6,236 nucleotides of DNA, taken from assembly GCA_030642845.1 (NCBI GenBank), contig DAOWMZ010000124.1, positions 1 through 6,236 of the forward strand. The letters run 5' to 3'. This DNA is from Candidatus Zixiibacteriota bacterium. Its GTDB lineage: Bacteria > Zixibacteria > MSB-5A5 > GN15 > FEB-12. The notes beneath the pieces are model-generated. The model did no database searches. It was not told the DNA's origin and saw nothing but the letters and a program-made list of their open reading frames with translations. Positions 1-5,441 of this stretch are shown one piece after another. The position numbers and the translations under genes are program-made. The stretch's first letter is position 1, and the number at the start of each line of letters is the position of its first letter.

Positions 1-172
1 CTCTGGTGATCGAAACCACACCTAACAGCAGAGTAAATCCACCTACAATTGTAAGCCATATTTTTAATTCCTGGGACAGACCACCGATAAAGGTACTTTC
101 ATCAAAGAAAAATGAAATTACCATAATGAGACCGGCTAAGAAAGCTATTGCTACAGGGATAGTAGTTCTCAT
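1..172 (-). CDS. Partial small hydrophobic membrane protein, N-terminus only (runs off the left edge)
   Basis: Reading the minus strand from an ATG at 172-170 gives 57 open codons to the window edge, beginning MRTTIPVAIAFLAGLIMVIS. Two hydrophobic stretches (about residues 5-21 and 41-54) flank a short polar loop (FDESTFIGGLSQELK), so the product is an integral membrane protein with at least two spans. The start lies 21 bases after the stop of the upstream membrane-protein gene on the same strand, which suggests one operon. Only a weak purine-rich ribosome site is seen before the ATG. An ATG 15 bases further upstream hits a stop after five codons, so 172 is the best start. From memory, hydrophobic proteins with similar MR(T/R)T(I/L)P starts occur next to DUF6754-type genes in candidate phyla; that is recollection, not a search result. 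The function is unknown and the C-terminus lies outside the window. Confidence 0.72.
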   Translation of the reverse strand, partial: MRTTIPVAIAFLAGLIMVISFFFDESTFIGGLSQELKIWLTIVGGFTLLLGVVSITR

Positions 173-193
173 ATCAATTCAGGTTTTTCATAA

Positions 194-1117
194 TTAAAAA
201 CTATTAAACAAATTAAAATACCAGTCTCCGGAACCTGTAATAACCAGAATAAATCCGAGGATAATGGCAATTATTAGCAACATCTTAACAAAGTCCTGCC
301 CTTTTAATCCGCCTAACATTACCGGCTCATGCGACAAGTAGGCCGAAGCGGCATAGAGCTCTTCACCCATCAAAGTATAATCGCAGGCGGCAATAAAAAA
401 CGGCAACTGTTCCGGACGGGCTGTTCCGGCAATCTGAATAGATCCGGCTGCATTTCCGGTTTCTGCCAACAAAAGCGACTCGGCAAAAAAGGCACCCATA
501 TAAATATTAGTCGCCGGACGTTCGCGCATCATATATCCGTTTACATTAGCCGTGAAAGCAAACTGCTCACCGGCTACATAGCGGACTATATCTTTATTGT
601 AAGAATCCTTTTTTCCTGCTTCGATATATGCCTGCTCAACAACTTCCTGTCCTGCCGCTAACACCAAAGGATAACGTACCGGAACATTAAGAGGGGTATC
701 ATATTGAGCGGTGATTTTGGCTACACGGCCTAAAATTGAAATTCCGGCGATTGTCTCGATTTCATCAAGCTCAGCAATTCCGGGAATAAACAACACCGGA
801 CGACCCATTTCGGTAGCGCGTCCAACTGCTTCCTCGACAGCATCGAGGCCGGGAATTTTTCTGATAAATAGTGGCTTACCCTGCTTTGCCCATTTGGTGT
901 ATAAAAGAATAGCTGATGAGAAAACAAGCACCAGCACCATAGCGTTGATACGGTCATAACGGAAGAATCTTTCAGGTTCCTGAGCGACAGCTTCTTGTGC
1001 AATTACAATAGCGCAGTCATACAGCACCCATATCAAACTTAACAGTATTGGCGTCAACCATTGTTGTAGTCTGTTTTTAAACACAGAGGAATATACAATA
1101 TCCTTTCCATTTGTCAA
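194..1117 (-). CDS. DUF6754-like membrane protein
   Basis: This 307-residue protein has a hydrophobic N-terminal segment (about 20-40), a second span (about 57-74), a long soluble region (about 80-275) and a C-terminal span (about 279-297). The soluble part contains IRKIPGLDAVEEAVGRATE, GRPVLFIPG, a VPVRYPLVLAAGQE stretch and a GAFFAESLLLAETG segment, which I associate with the DUF6754 family. Family assignment is from memory and no biochemical role is known to me. GC content is visibly higher than in the next gene upstream. The start is uncertain. The longest frame begins at TTG 1117, but that TTG is also the first three bases of a perfect TTGACA -35 box. GTG at 1084 (residue 12) would fit just after the -10 box and still keep every membrane segment. 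It probably heads an operon with the membrane protein that begins at 172. Confidence 0.8.
   Translation of the reverse strand: MTNGKDIVYSSVFKNRLQQWLTPILLSLIWVLYDCAIVIAQEAVAQEPERFFRYDRINAMVLVLVFSSAILLYTKWAKQGKPLFIRKIPGLDAVEEAVGRATEMGRPVLFIPGIAELDEIETIAGISILGRVAKITAQYDTPLNVPVRYPLVLAAGQEVVEQAYIEAGKKDSYNKDIVRYVAGEQFAFTANVNGYMMRERPATNIYMGAFFAESLLLAETGNAAGSIQIAGTARPEQLPFFIAACDYTLMGEELYAASAYLSHEPVMLGGLKGQDFVKMLLIIAIILGFILVITGSGDWYFNLFNSF
1090..1117 (-). promoter_or_regulatory. Putative sigma-70-type promoter for the DUF6754-like gene
   Basis: On the minus strand, TTGACA (1117-1112) is followed after 16 bases by TATATT (1095-1090). Transcription would begin near 1083, inside the longest reading frame. 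This supports a start at GTG 1084 or later rather than TTG 1117. The -35 region (TTGACAAATGG) resembles those proposed for the genes starting at 1760 (TTGACAAAGGG) and 4609 (ATGACAAATGG). It was found by eye and not tested. Confidence 0.4.
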
Positions 1118-1190
1118 TTGCCATTAAGACGAAATTTATGGGGAATTTGTTGAAGGGATGAATATCAATAAAGTGTAATTATAAACAAAT

Positions 1191-1760
1191 TTATAATGAA
1201 TCATCTTGAAGTTGAAGTGGAGCCTTTTTAAAAATCGGTTCAAGCTTATATGTTTCAGCTATTATTACTTCTTCTTCCAATTTCAATGCACTGAATATTA
1301 CATAATATTTTGATTCTCTATATACATATTCATAAGGTTGTCCCAGAGGTATTGTTATTCTATGGGTATTTCTGTGATCATATATTTCAATTATTAATCT
1401 TAATGGACCTGTTTGATCTTTACCTCGAATCAATTTACCTTGAGATGTAACAACATTAAAATAAACATCACTTAAATGTGCCCATGTTCTATCATTTCTT
1501 TCTTTTAAAGTATCAATAATTACCAATTGAGGTTCGAATAGACCTTCAGTCTTTTTTGATAAAGTATTGTACGCAGATTCTATGGATTTAAGAGAAGACC
1601 GTAATGATTCATTTTCAGTACTGTAATGGCTAGAAGATACCTGCCATATAATCCATGCAAATGCAGACATTGCAACAAAGCCTTTTGCACCGTAAAAAAA
1701 TGATTTTCTAATTTCACTATCTCCATAATTTTTAAGGTATTTTATTATTTGCTTATACAT
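1191..1760 (-). CDS. Hypothetical single-pass membrane protein with coiled-coil stalk
   Basis: I do not recognise this 189-residue protein. A basic N-terminus (about 1-24) precedes one hydrophobic span (about 25-41, GFVAMSAFAWIIWQVSS). A polar heptad-like segment (about 47-72, ENESLRSSLKSIESAYNTLSKK) follows and could form a short coiled coil. The C-terminal half (about 95-175) alternates hydrophobic and charged residues, as in a beta-rich domain (PLRLIIEIYDHRNTHRITIPL, KYYVIFSALKLEEEVIIAE). The layout suggests an anchored protein with one folded soluble domain, like many inner-membrane accessory proteins. The gene is clearly more AT-rich than the DUF6754-like gene beside it, and it stands alone between that gene and a truncated rel, which hints at acquisition or rearrangement. 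The ATG at 1760 is the natural start and directly follows a good promoter. The frame is clean, so it is probably a real gene. Confidence 0.68.
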   Translation of the reverse strand: MYKQIIKYLKNYGDSEIRKSFFYGAKGFVAMSAFAWIIWQVSSSHYSTENESLRSSLKSIESAYNTLSKKTEGLFEPQLVIIDTLKERNDRTWAHLSDVYFNVVTSQGKLIRGKDQTGPLRLIIEIYDHRNTHRITIPLGQPYEYVYRESKYYVIFSALKLEEEVIIAETYKLEPIFKKAPLQLQDDSL

Positions 1761-1768
1761 ATAAGTTA

Positions 1769-1797
1769 ATAATAATAGACGGTTATCCCTTTGTCAA
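1769..1797 (-). promoter_or_regulatory. Near-consensus promoter giving an almost leaderless transcript
   Basis: On the minus strand, TTGACA (1797-1792) and TATTAT (1774-1769) are separated by 17 bases, an ideal sigma-70 arrangement. The -10 box ends eight bases before the ATG at 1760. Transcription would start about at the ATG, leaving no room for a Shine-Dalgarno site, and none is seen. On the plus strand the same region offers an overlapping weaker promoter: TTGTCA at 1791-1796, 17 bases, then GATAAT at 1814-1819. That one would read into the rel fragment. Confidence 0.5.
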
Positions 1798-1828
1798 TTG
1801 TGCAAAATAAGTGGATAATAAATAATAA

Positions 1829-1948
1829 AAACTGACATCATGTGTCAGAGCTCCATCGCATGACTGGTTAAAGCTGGTTTCAACTTCTTCAGCTCAAAGC
1901 AAAATCAGACGCTGGCTAAAACAGTCAGGATATGAACAATCGATTAAT
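1829..1948 (+). pseudogene. rel: Upstream in-frame rel homology lacking a start codon (broken 5' end)
   Basis: These 40 codons are in frame with the rel fragment that follows. They translate to KLTSCVRAPSHDWLKLVSTS, then SAQSKIRRWLKQSGYEQSIN. This matches the segment joining TGS to the helical domain in RelA/SpoT/Rel proteins, typically ...ILTSxxxxPSxDWLKFVxTSxARxKIRxWLKxxxxExSIxLG. The match begins right after an in-frame TAA at 1826-1828, and the sequence upstream of it is AT-rich and non-coding. There is no ATG, GTG or TTG in this frame before 1949, only a CTG at 1832. The ATG at 1840 is out of frame and stops after seven codons. The segment is therefore evidence of 5' truncation of a once longer rel gene. 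Confidence 0.75.
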
Positions 1949-2662
1949 TTGGGAAAAGAGATTCTTCAGAAAAAAATGAGGAAATTACGGTTAAAATTTC
2001 CTACGGATGAAGAACTTCAGGGGTATGCTGAGCAACTGAATAAAAAATCGGTTGAAGATCTTTATGCAGATATTGGCAAGGGGGGATTATCGCCACGCAA
2101 AGTAACATCGCTTATTGAACCGAATAAGGAAGAAAAAGAAGTCGGGTTTGTTGGAAAAGTTATTGATCGTATTCGGGGCAAAAAGGGGATCAAGGTTCAT
2201 GGTCTGGACAATATGATGTTTCGATTTGCCGGATGCTGCCAACCGATTCCGGGGGAGGATATTGTAGGATTTATCACCAGGGGGAGAGGAGTTACAATTC
2301 ATCGTGGAGATTGCAATGTTGCTCTTGATCTTCAGAATCAATACCCTGAACGAAAAATCGATGTCAGTTGGGATGCCGGCAGAGGGCAATCATTTATTGT
2401 CAGGATTGAGATTATAGTCGAAGATCGTAAGCATATGCTCCGTGATGTGATGCAGGCGATTGCTGATGCTGATACGAATATTCGGGCGGCTGAGATGCGA
2501 TCAAACGATACAACTGCTACCGGTGAATTTGTTCTGGAAATTTCAAGTCTTTCTCATCTCAATCGTGTTCTTGAAAAAGTACGCAAGATCAAAGGCGTGA
2601 TCAAAGTCACCCGATCTCACGGAAAAGAAAACCCTGATCTAAAAGATTCTATTGATTCATAA
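1949..2662 (+). CDS. rel: C-terminal fragment of a Rel/RelA/SpoT (p)ppGpp synthetase-hydrolase (regulatory domains only)
   Basis: Full Rel proteins are about 700-750 residues: HD hydrolase, synthetase, TGS, helical, CC/zinc-finger and ACT domains. This frame holds only the last third. Residues 1-60 are helical domain. Residues 81-128 are the CC/zinc-finger region, with HGLDNMMFRFAGCCQPIPGE, Cys96-Cys97, then GRGVTIHRGDC with His118 and Cys122. Residues about 148-224 are the ACT domain. The catalytic HD and synthetase domains are absent, so it cannot make or degrade (p)ppGpp. The TTG at 1949 is only the first available start and lacks a good ribosome site; an in-frame ATG at 1976 is the alternative. 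Rel homology continues upstream of both. Most likely this is a relic of a partial rel duplication or deletion. Retention as a stand-alone ribosome- or amino-acid-sensing protein is less likely but not excluded, because the remaining frame is intact and all key C-terminal motifs are kept. Confidence 0.82.
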   Translation: MGKEILQKKMRKLRLKFPTDEELQGYAEQLNKKSVEDLYADIGKGGLSPRKVTSLIEPNKEEKEVGFVGKVIDRIRGKKGIKVHGLDNMMFRFAGCCQPIPGEDIVGFITRGRGVTIHRGDCNVALDLQNQYPERKIDVSWDAGRGQSFIVRIEIIVEDRKHMLRDVMQAIADADTNIRAAEMRSNDTTATGEFVLEISSLSHLNRVLEKVRKIKGVIKVTRSHGKENPDLKDSIDS

Positions 2663-2736
2663 ATCACTTAGCATCTCTGAAAAGTCTCTGTTTTATATAT
2701 TTTCATAATGATCAGAAAGCAATAATAATGCTATTT

Positions 2737-2776
2737 GCACTAATGCGCTAATGTACTAATGTACTAATGTACTATT
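2737..2776. repeat. 8-bp tandem repeat, five units of GYRCTAAT
   Basis: The units read GCACTAAT, GCGCTAAT, GTACTAAT, GTACTAAT and GTACTATT, followed by a partial GCGC at 2777-2780. Variation is almost confined to the GYRC half, while CTAAT is constant apart from the last unit. The array abuts the first palindrome directly. Confidence 0.85.
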
Positions 2777-2779
2777 GCG

Positions 2780-2803
2780 CTGTCAGGAATCCTTTCCTGA
2801 CAG
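2780..2803. repeat. Palindrome 1 (REP-like), 10-bp perfect stem
   Basis: CTGTCAGGAA (2780-2789) and TTCCTGACAG (2794-2803) form a perfect 10-bp stem around a TCCT loop. There is no uninterrupted T-run after it, so it is not a textbook terminator, although it sits between two convergent genes. Its core is shared with the palindrome at 2830-2854. Confidence 0.8.
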
Positions 2804-2829
2804 TATAGATTAATATTTATTTTAACTGA

Positions 2830-2854
2830 GTCGTCAGGAAGGATTCCTGGCGAC
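2830..2854. repeat. Palindrome 2 (REP-like), 11-bp stem with one G-T pair
   Basis: GTCGTCAGGAA (2830-2840) pairs with TTCCTGGCGAC (2844-2854) around a GGA loop. Ten pairs are Watson-Crick and one is G-T. It shares TCAGGAA/TTCCTG with palindrome 1, 27 bases away, so the two are members of one repeat family. It lacks a T-run on either strand. Confidence 0.78.
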
Positions 2855-2887
2855 GCTGGAAAGATTCTATTGAATAGTAATCAATTT

Positions 2888-4609
2888 CTATTCGAATATT
2901 ACATTCAGATTAAGAGTATCTTTATCCCTGATAATCAACAATGATGTGCTGTCACCTTTTTTGAATTTTCCCAGAGTATTCATATAATCATAAATGTCGC
3001 CAATATTTTTACTTCCTATACGGATGATAACATCCCCTTTAAGAAGTCCGGCACGATCACCCGGACGATCAGGAGTTACTCCACTAATTCCGAGACCCTC
3101 AACTTCAGAAATAAAATCGGGCGTAATCCCCAGTGATACAGAATTACCTGATCTGTGACTAATATTTTTGGAAGATTTTGTTTTATGGAAAACTAACTTA
3201 CTTTCGTAATTATCGAAATGATCAAGTATATTTATCACGACATTCGTAACTTTGACTACTCCATCCGTATCTATTTTGTCAACATCATCTTCCGGTGTGT
3301 TGTACTCTTCATGTGCTCCGGTGAAAAAGAATAATATCGGTATTCCCTGATTATAGAACGAAACGTGGTCCGATGAAGCAACCGCCGATTCTTTGCTGGT
3401 AATTATTATTTCACCAGAATCCAGGCTGTCAAAATATGTTTTGAATTCCGGACAGGATCCGGTTCCCATAATTACTAACCCCTTTTCATGTTCAGTAAGA
3501 CGACCGATCATATCCATATTTATCATCATCCTGATTTTTGATGAATCAACGGTCATGTTACGGACATAATAGCTTGATCCCAAAGTTCCGGATTCTTCAC
3601 CGGAAAATGCAATAAATAACAGAGAGTAATTTAAATCATTTTTATAATCAGAATAATAACGTGCCAGTTCTAATAAAGCTGAAGTTCCTGAAGCGTTGTC
3701 GTCTGCTCCGTTGTGGATCATCGGTTTTTTACCCATATATCGAGATCCGGAACCTTCTCCTCCCCAGCCTAAATGATCGTAATGGGCTCCGAGGATAACA
3801 GTTGTATCAGTTTTTGCCGGGATATACCCCACTACATTGTAACCGGTATCATAAACTTTAAATAAATCAGTAGAGCCTTCTATATAATTGATTTCAGGAT
3901 TATTTATATTCAATCCTAACCTTTCCAACGCCGCTCTTCTAATAAAAATAATGGGGATATCTTTGGGAGTTATTCTGGCCGAACCACTAAAGGAGAGAGT
4001 GTCGTCATGATCAGCCGGAGTTATAAAAAGAACACAGGAAGCTTTGTTCTCCAGGGCGATGCTGATTTTGGAAGTTATTGAGCTATATTTCTCAAGATAA
4101 TTCTCGGCACTGTCCTTTGGGTCGGGTGAATATCTTTTTATCACAACTGCTTTACCTTCAACATCAAGGCCGTCATAGTCATCATAATAACTAACAGAAG
4201 AATCAACAGTTATGCCGTAGTTTACATTTATGATCTCTTTAAATTCAAAAGACATACTGGCTGATTGTCTCATGGGTTTGAAATCATCATTTAGCTCGAG
4301 TATATGTCCATTGATAGATAATTCGTTTTTATCTCCCCAACTTATCTTTTTTACAAATTCAAATGATTGAAAATATGAAGAACTGTCGCCAAGAGGTTCT
4401 AATCCGGCATTTGCAAAAATATTTTTAATATATTGAGCCGCTTTCCATTCACCCGGATCGCCGACTTTGCGTCCTTCAAGGGAATCGTGAGCCAGAACAG
4501 CGATATGATTATAAATTGAATCAGCAGATATTTGATAATCAGCTTTTAATAAAGCAGGGCTTATCACTAATAAAACAAAAATAAATGTTAATAACACAAT
4601 CTTTTTCAT
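2888..4609 (-). CDS. Secreted M28-family zinc metallopeptidase with PA-like insert and C-terminal PDZ domain
   Basis: The 573-residue product starts with a signal peptide (about 1-23, MKKIVLLTFIFVLLVISPAL), so it acts outside the cytoplasm. A PA-like region spans about 130-235. The M28 catalytic domain (about 255-465) carries the metal ligands: His276 in GAHYDHLG, Asp303/304 in HNGADDNASG, Glu338-Glu339 in SGEESG (catalytic glutamate and zinc ligand), Asp366 in NMDMIGRL and His415 in SSDHVSFYNQGIP. All expected ligands are present, so it should be an active two-zinc aminopeptidase. A PDZ domain (about 491-573, with the groove sequence SLGI and DRAGLLKGDVIIRIG) ends the protein and may bind substrate tails or partners. 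Exact substrate is unknown. The ATG at 4609 has an AGGA ribosome site eight bases upstream. The gene is single and divergent from the zinc-ribbon/TPR operon. Confidence 0.95.
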   Translation of the reverse strand: MKKIVLLTFIFVLLVISPALLKADYQISADSIYNHIAVLAHDSLEGRKVGDPGEWKAAQYIKNIFANAGLEPLGDSSSYFQSFEFVKKISWGDKNELSINGHILELNDDFKPMRQSASMSFEFKEIINVNYGITVDSSVSYYDDYDGLDVEGKAVVIKRYSPDPKDSAENYLEKYSSITSKISIALENKASCVLFITPADHDDTLSFSGSARITPKDIPIIFIRRAALERLGLNINNPEINYIEGSTDLFKVYDTGYNVVGYIPAKTDTTVILGAHYDHLGWGGEGSGSRYMGKKPMIHNGADDNASGTSALLELARYYSDYKNDLNYSLLFIAFSGEESGTLGSSYYVRNMTVDSSKIRMMINMDMIGRLTEHEKGLVIMGTGSCPEFKTYFDSLDSGEIIITSKESAVASSDHVSFYNQGIPILFFFTGAHEEYNTPEDDVDKIDTDGVVKVTNVVINILDHFDNYESKLVFHKTKSSKNISHRSGNSVSLGITPDFISEVEGLGISGVTPDRPGDRAGLLKGDVIIRIGSKNIGDIYDYMNTLGKFKKGDSTSLLIIRDKDTLNLNVIFE

Positions 4610-4617
4610 AATTAAAT

Positions 4618-4621
4618 TCCT
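4618..4621 (-). promoter_or_regulatory. Ribosome binding site of the M28 peptidase gene
   Basis: AGGA on the minus strand lies eight bases before the ATG at 4609. This supports that start, which also gives a complete signal peptide. Confidence 0.55.
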
Positions 4622-4649
4622 GTTATAATATCATTTTTTAAACTTCGAT

Positions 4650-4679
4650 AATATAGTCATTATTAAAGCCATTTGTCAT
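4650..4679 (-). promoter_or_regulatory. Putative promoter of the M28 peptidase gene
   Basis: On the minus strand, ATGACA (4679-4674) and TATATT (4655-4650) are separated by 18 bases. The predicted transcript starts near 4643 and has a leader of about 34 bases containing the AGGA ribosome site. It was located by eye. Confidence 0.4.
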
Positions 4680-4708
4680 CCATAAGTCATAAATATTATT
4701 ATATTTTC

Positions 4709-4737
4709 TTGAAATTTTATTAAATTTGGATTATTAT
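4709..4737 (+). promoter_or_regulatory. Putative promoter of the zinc-ribbon/TPR and metal permease operon
   Basis: TTGAAA (4709-4714) and TATTAT (4732-4737) are separated by 17 bases. Transcription would start near 4744, about 32 bases before the ATG at 4776. An AAAGGA motif (4759-4764) may be the ribosome site, although the 11-base spacing is long. The surrounding spacer is very AT-rich, so chance matches are common. Confidence 0.4.
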
Positions 4738-4775
4738 ACTCCATAACATATTATTATGAAAGGATTGGCTAAAAA

Positions 4776-5441
4776 ATGACGAATAATATTTGTTCATCCT
4801 GTCAGAAAGAGATTCCGGCAGGAGCAAAATTTTGTGCCAATTGCGGAGCAAAAATAGGCAGTGGAAATAAATCTCCCCAAAACGCTTCTTCAGGGAGTTC
4901 GCATGGTAAAGAGATAATAATTATTGTTGGAATTCTTGCTATAGTCAGTGTTGGGTATTTTTTAATGCGAGATAATCCAAATCCAGTAATAACTCAGGAG
5001 TCAACAGAGATTTCCGGTCATGAGAATGTCGAAGGCATGGGTATGGGGTCGGCGATGAGCATGCTTGGGAATTTACCCGACGATTTTGATGCTCTGGTAG
5101 GTATGGGCAATCAGTTTATGGATGAAGGAAATTTCCCCATTGCAGCAGAATGTTATAAAAGAGCACTGGTTATTAATCCGGAATCACCAGATGTCAGAGT
5201 TGATTATGGTGCCTGTCTTCATGGAATGGGACTGCCTAAACGAGCTCTTGAAGAATTCCTGGCAGTTATCACTAATTATCCTGGACACAATATTGTTCAT
5301 TTTAATATGGGGATTGTCTTTAACGAACTTAATCAGACTGATTCTGCTATATATTATTGGGAAAAATACATTGAATTGGATCCGGACGGAATGGCTGCGA
5401 CTACAGCCGCTCAACTTATAAAACAGTATAGTGGTGAGTAA
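4776..5441 (+). CDS. Membrane-anchored zinc-ribbon and TPR protein
   Basis: The 221-residue protein opens with a zinc ribbon: Cys6-x2-Cys9 and Cys20-x2-Cys23, in the typical CxxC...GAKFCxNCG form. A Ser/Gly/Asn-rich linker (about 28-44), one transmembrane helix (about 47-64) and a Met/Gly-rich linker (about 86-98, with a GMGMGS core) follow. Three TPR-like units (about 104-137, 138-171 and 172-205) end the chain. The first has the classic pattern ALVGMGNQFMDEGNFPIAAE...ALVINPES. With a cytoplasmic zinc ribbon, the TPR part would face the periplasm or outside and could hold a partner protein. Zinc-ribbon/TM/TPR proteins are common in uncultured bacteria, and their roles are mostly unknown. Its stop overlaps the start of the metal-permease gene, so the two are translationally coupled. 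A link to metal handling is inference from that overlap alone. Confidence 0.88.
   Translation: MTNNICSSCQKEIPAGAKFCANCGAKIGSGNKSPQNASSGSSHGKEIIIIVGILAIVSVGYFLMRDNPNPVITQESTEISGHENVEGMGMGSAMSMLGNLPDDFDALVGMGNQFMDEGNFPIAAECYKRALVINPESPDVRVDYGACLHGMGLPKRALEEFLAVITNYPGHNIVHFNMGIVFNELNQTDSAIYYWEKYIELDPDGMAATTAAQLIKQYSGE
5431..5441 (+). promoter_or_regulatory. Stop/start overlap coupling the TPR and permease genes
   Basis: The sequence GTGGTGAGTAA contains two in-frame GTG starts for the permease (5431, 5434) and, in another frame, the TAA stop (5439-5441) of the zinc-ribbon/TPR gene. There is no independent ribosome site of note, so the permease is probably translated by re-initiating ribosomes. 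Confidence 0.6.

Larger units (their letters stand above)
2663..2887. repeat. Repeat-rich spacer between convergent genes
   Basis: This 225-base non-coding stretch separates the stop of the rel fragment from the stop of the convergent peptidase gene. It contains an 8-bp tandem array, two related palindromes and the second copy of a 14-bp direct repeat, each listed separately. No convincing gene is seen in it on either strand. Confidence 0.75.

Noticed and set aside
6..197. Plus-strand 63-codon open frame
   Set aside because: It is the antisense shadow of the minus-strand hydrophobic protein starting at 172, whose translation has clear membrane-protein character.
329..1002. Other open frames inside the DUF6754-like gene (329-661 plus, 711-959 plus, 730-1002 minus)
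   Set aside because: All overlap a long frame with coherent membrane topology, and their translations look like low-complexity shadows without recognisable motifs.
1178..1197. AT-only hairpin (ATTATAAA / TTTATAAT) across the stop of the 1191-1760 gene
   Set aside because: An eight-pair stem with no G-C pair is weak, is expected by chance in AT-rich DNA and lacks a downstream T-run.
2087..2389. Minus-strand 100-codon frame
   Set aside because: It lies wholly opposite the CC/zinc-finger part of the rel fragment, which has clear family motifs.
2737..2780. Tandem repeats as a CRISPR array
   Set aside because: Units are 8 bp with no spacers between them, unlike any CRISPR array.
2780..2854. The two palindromes as rho-independent terminators
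   Set aside because: Neither stem is followed by a run of T on either strand, and their shared arms fit a repeat family better. Some termination role cannot be ruled out.
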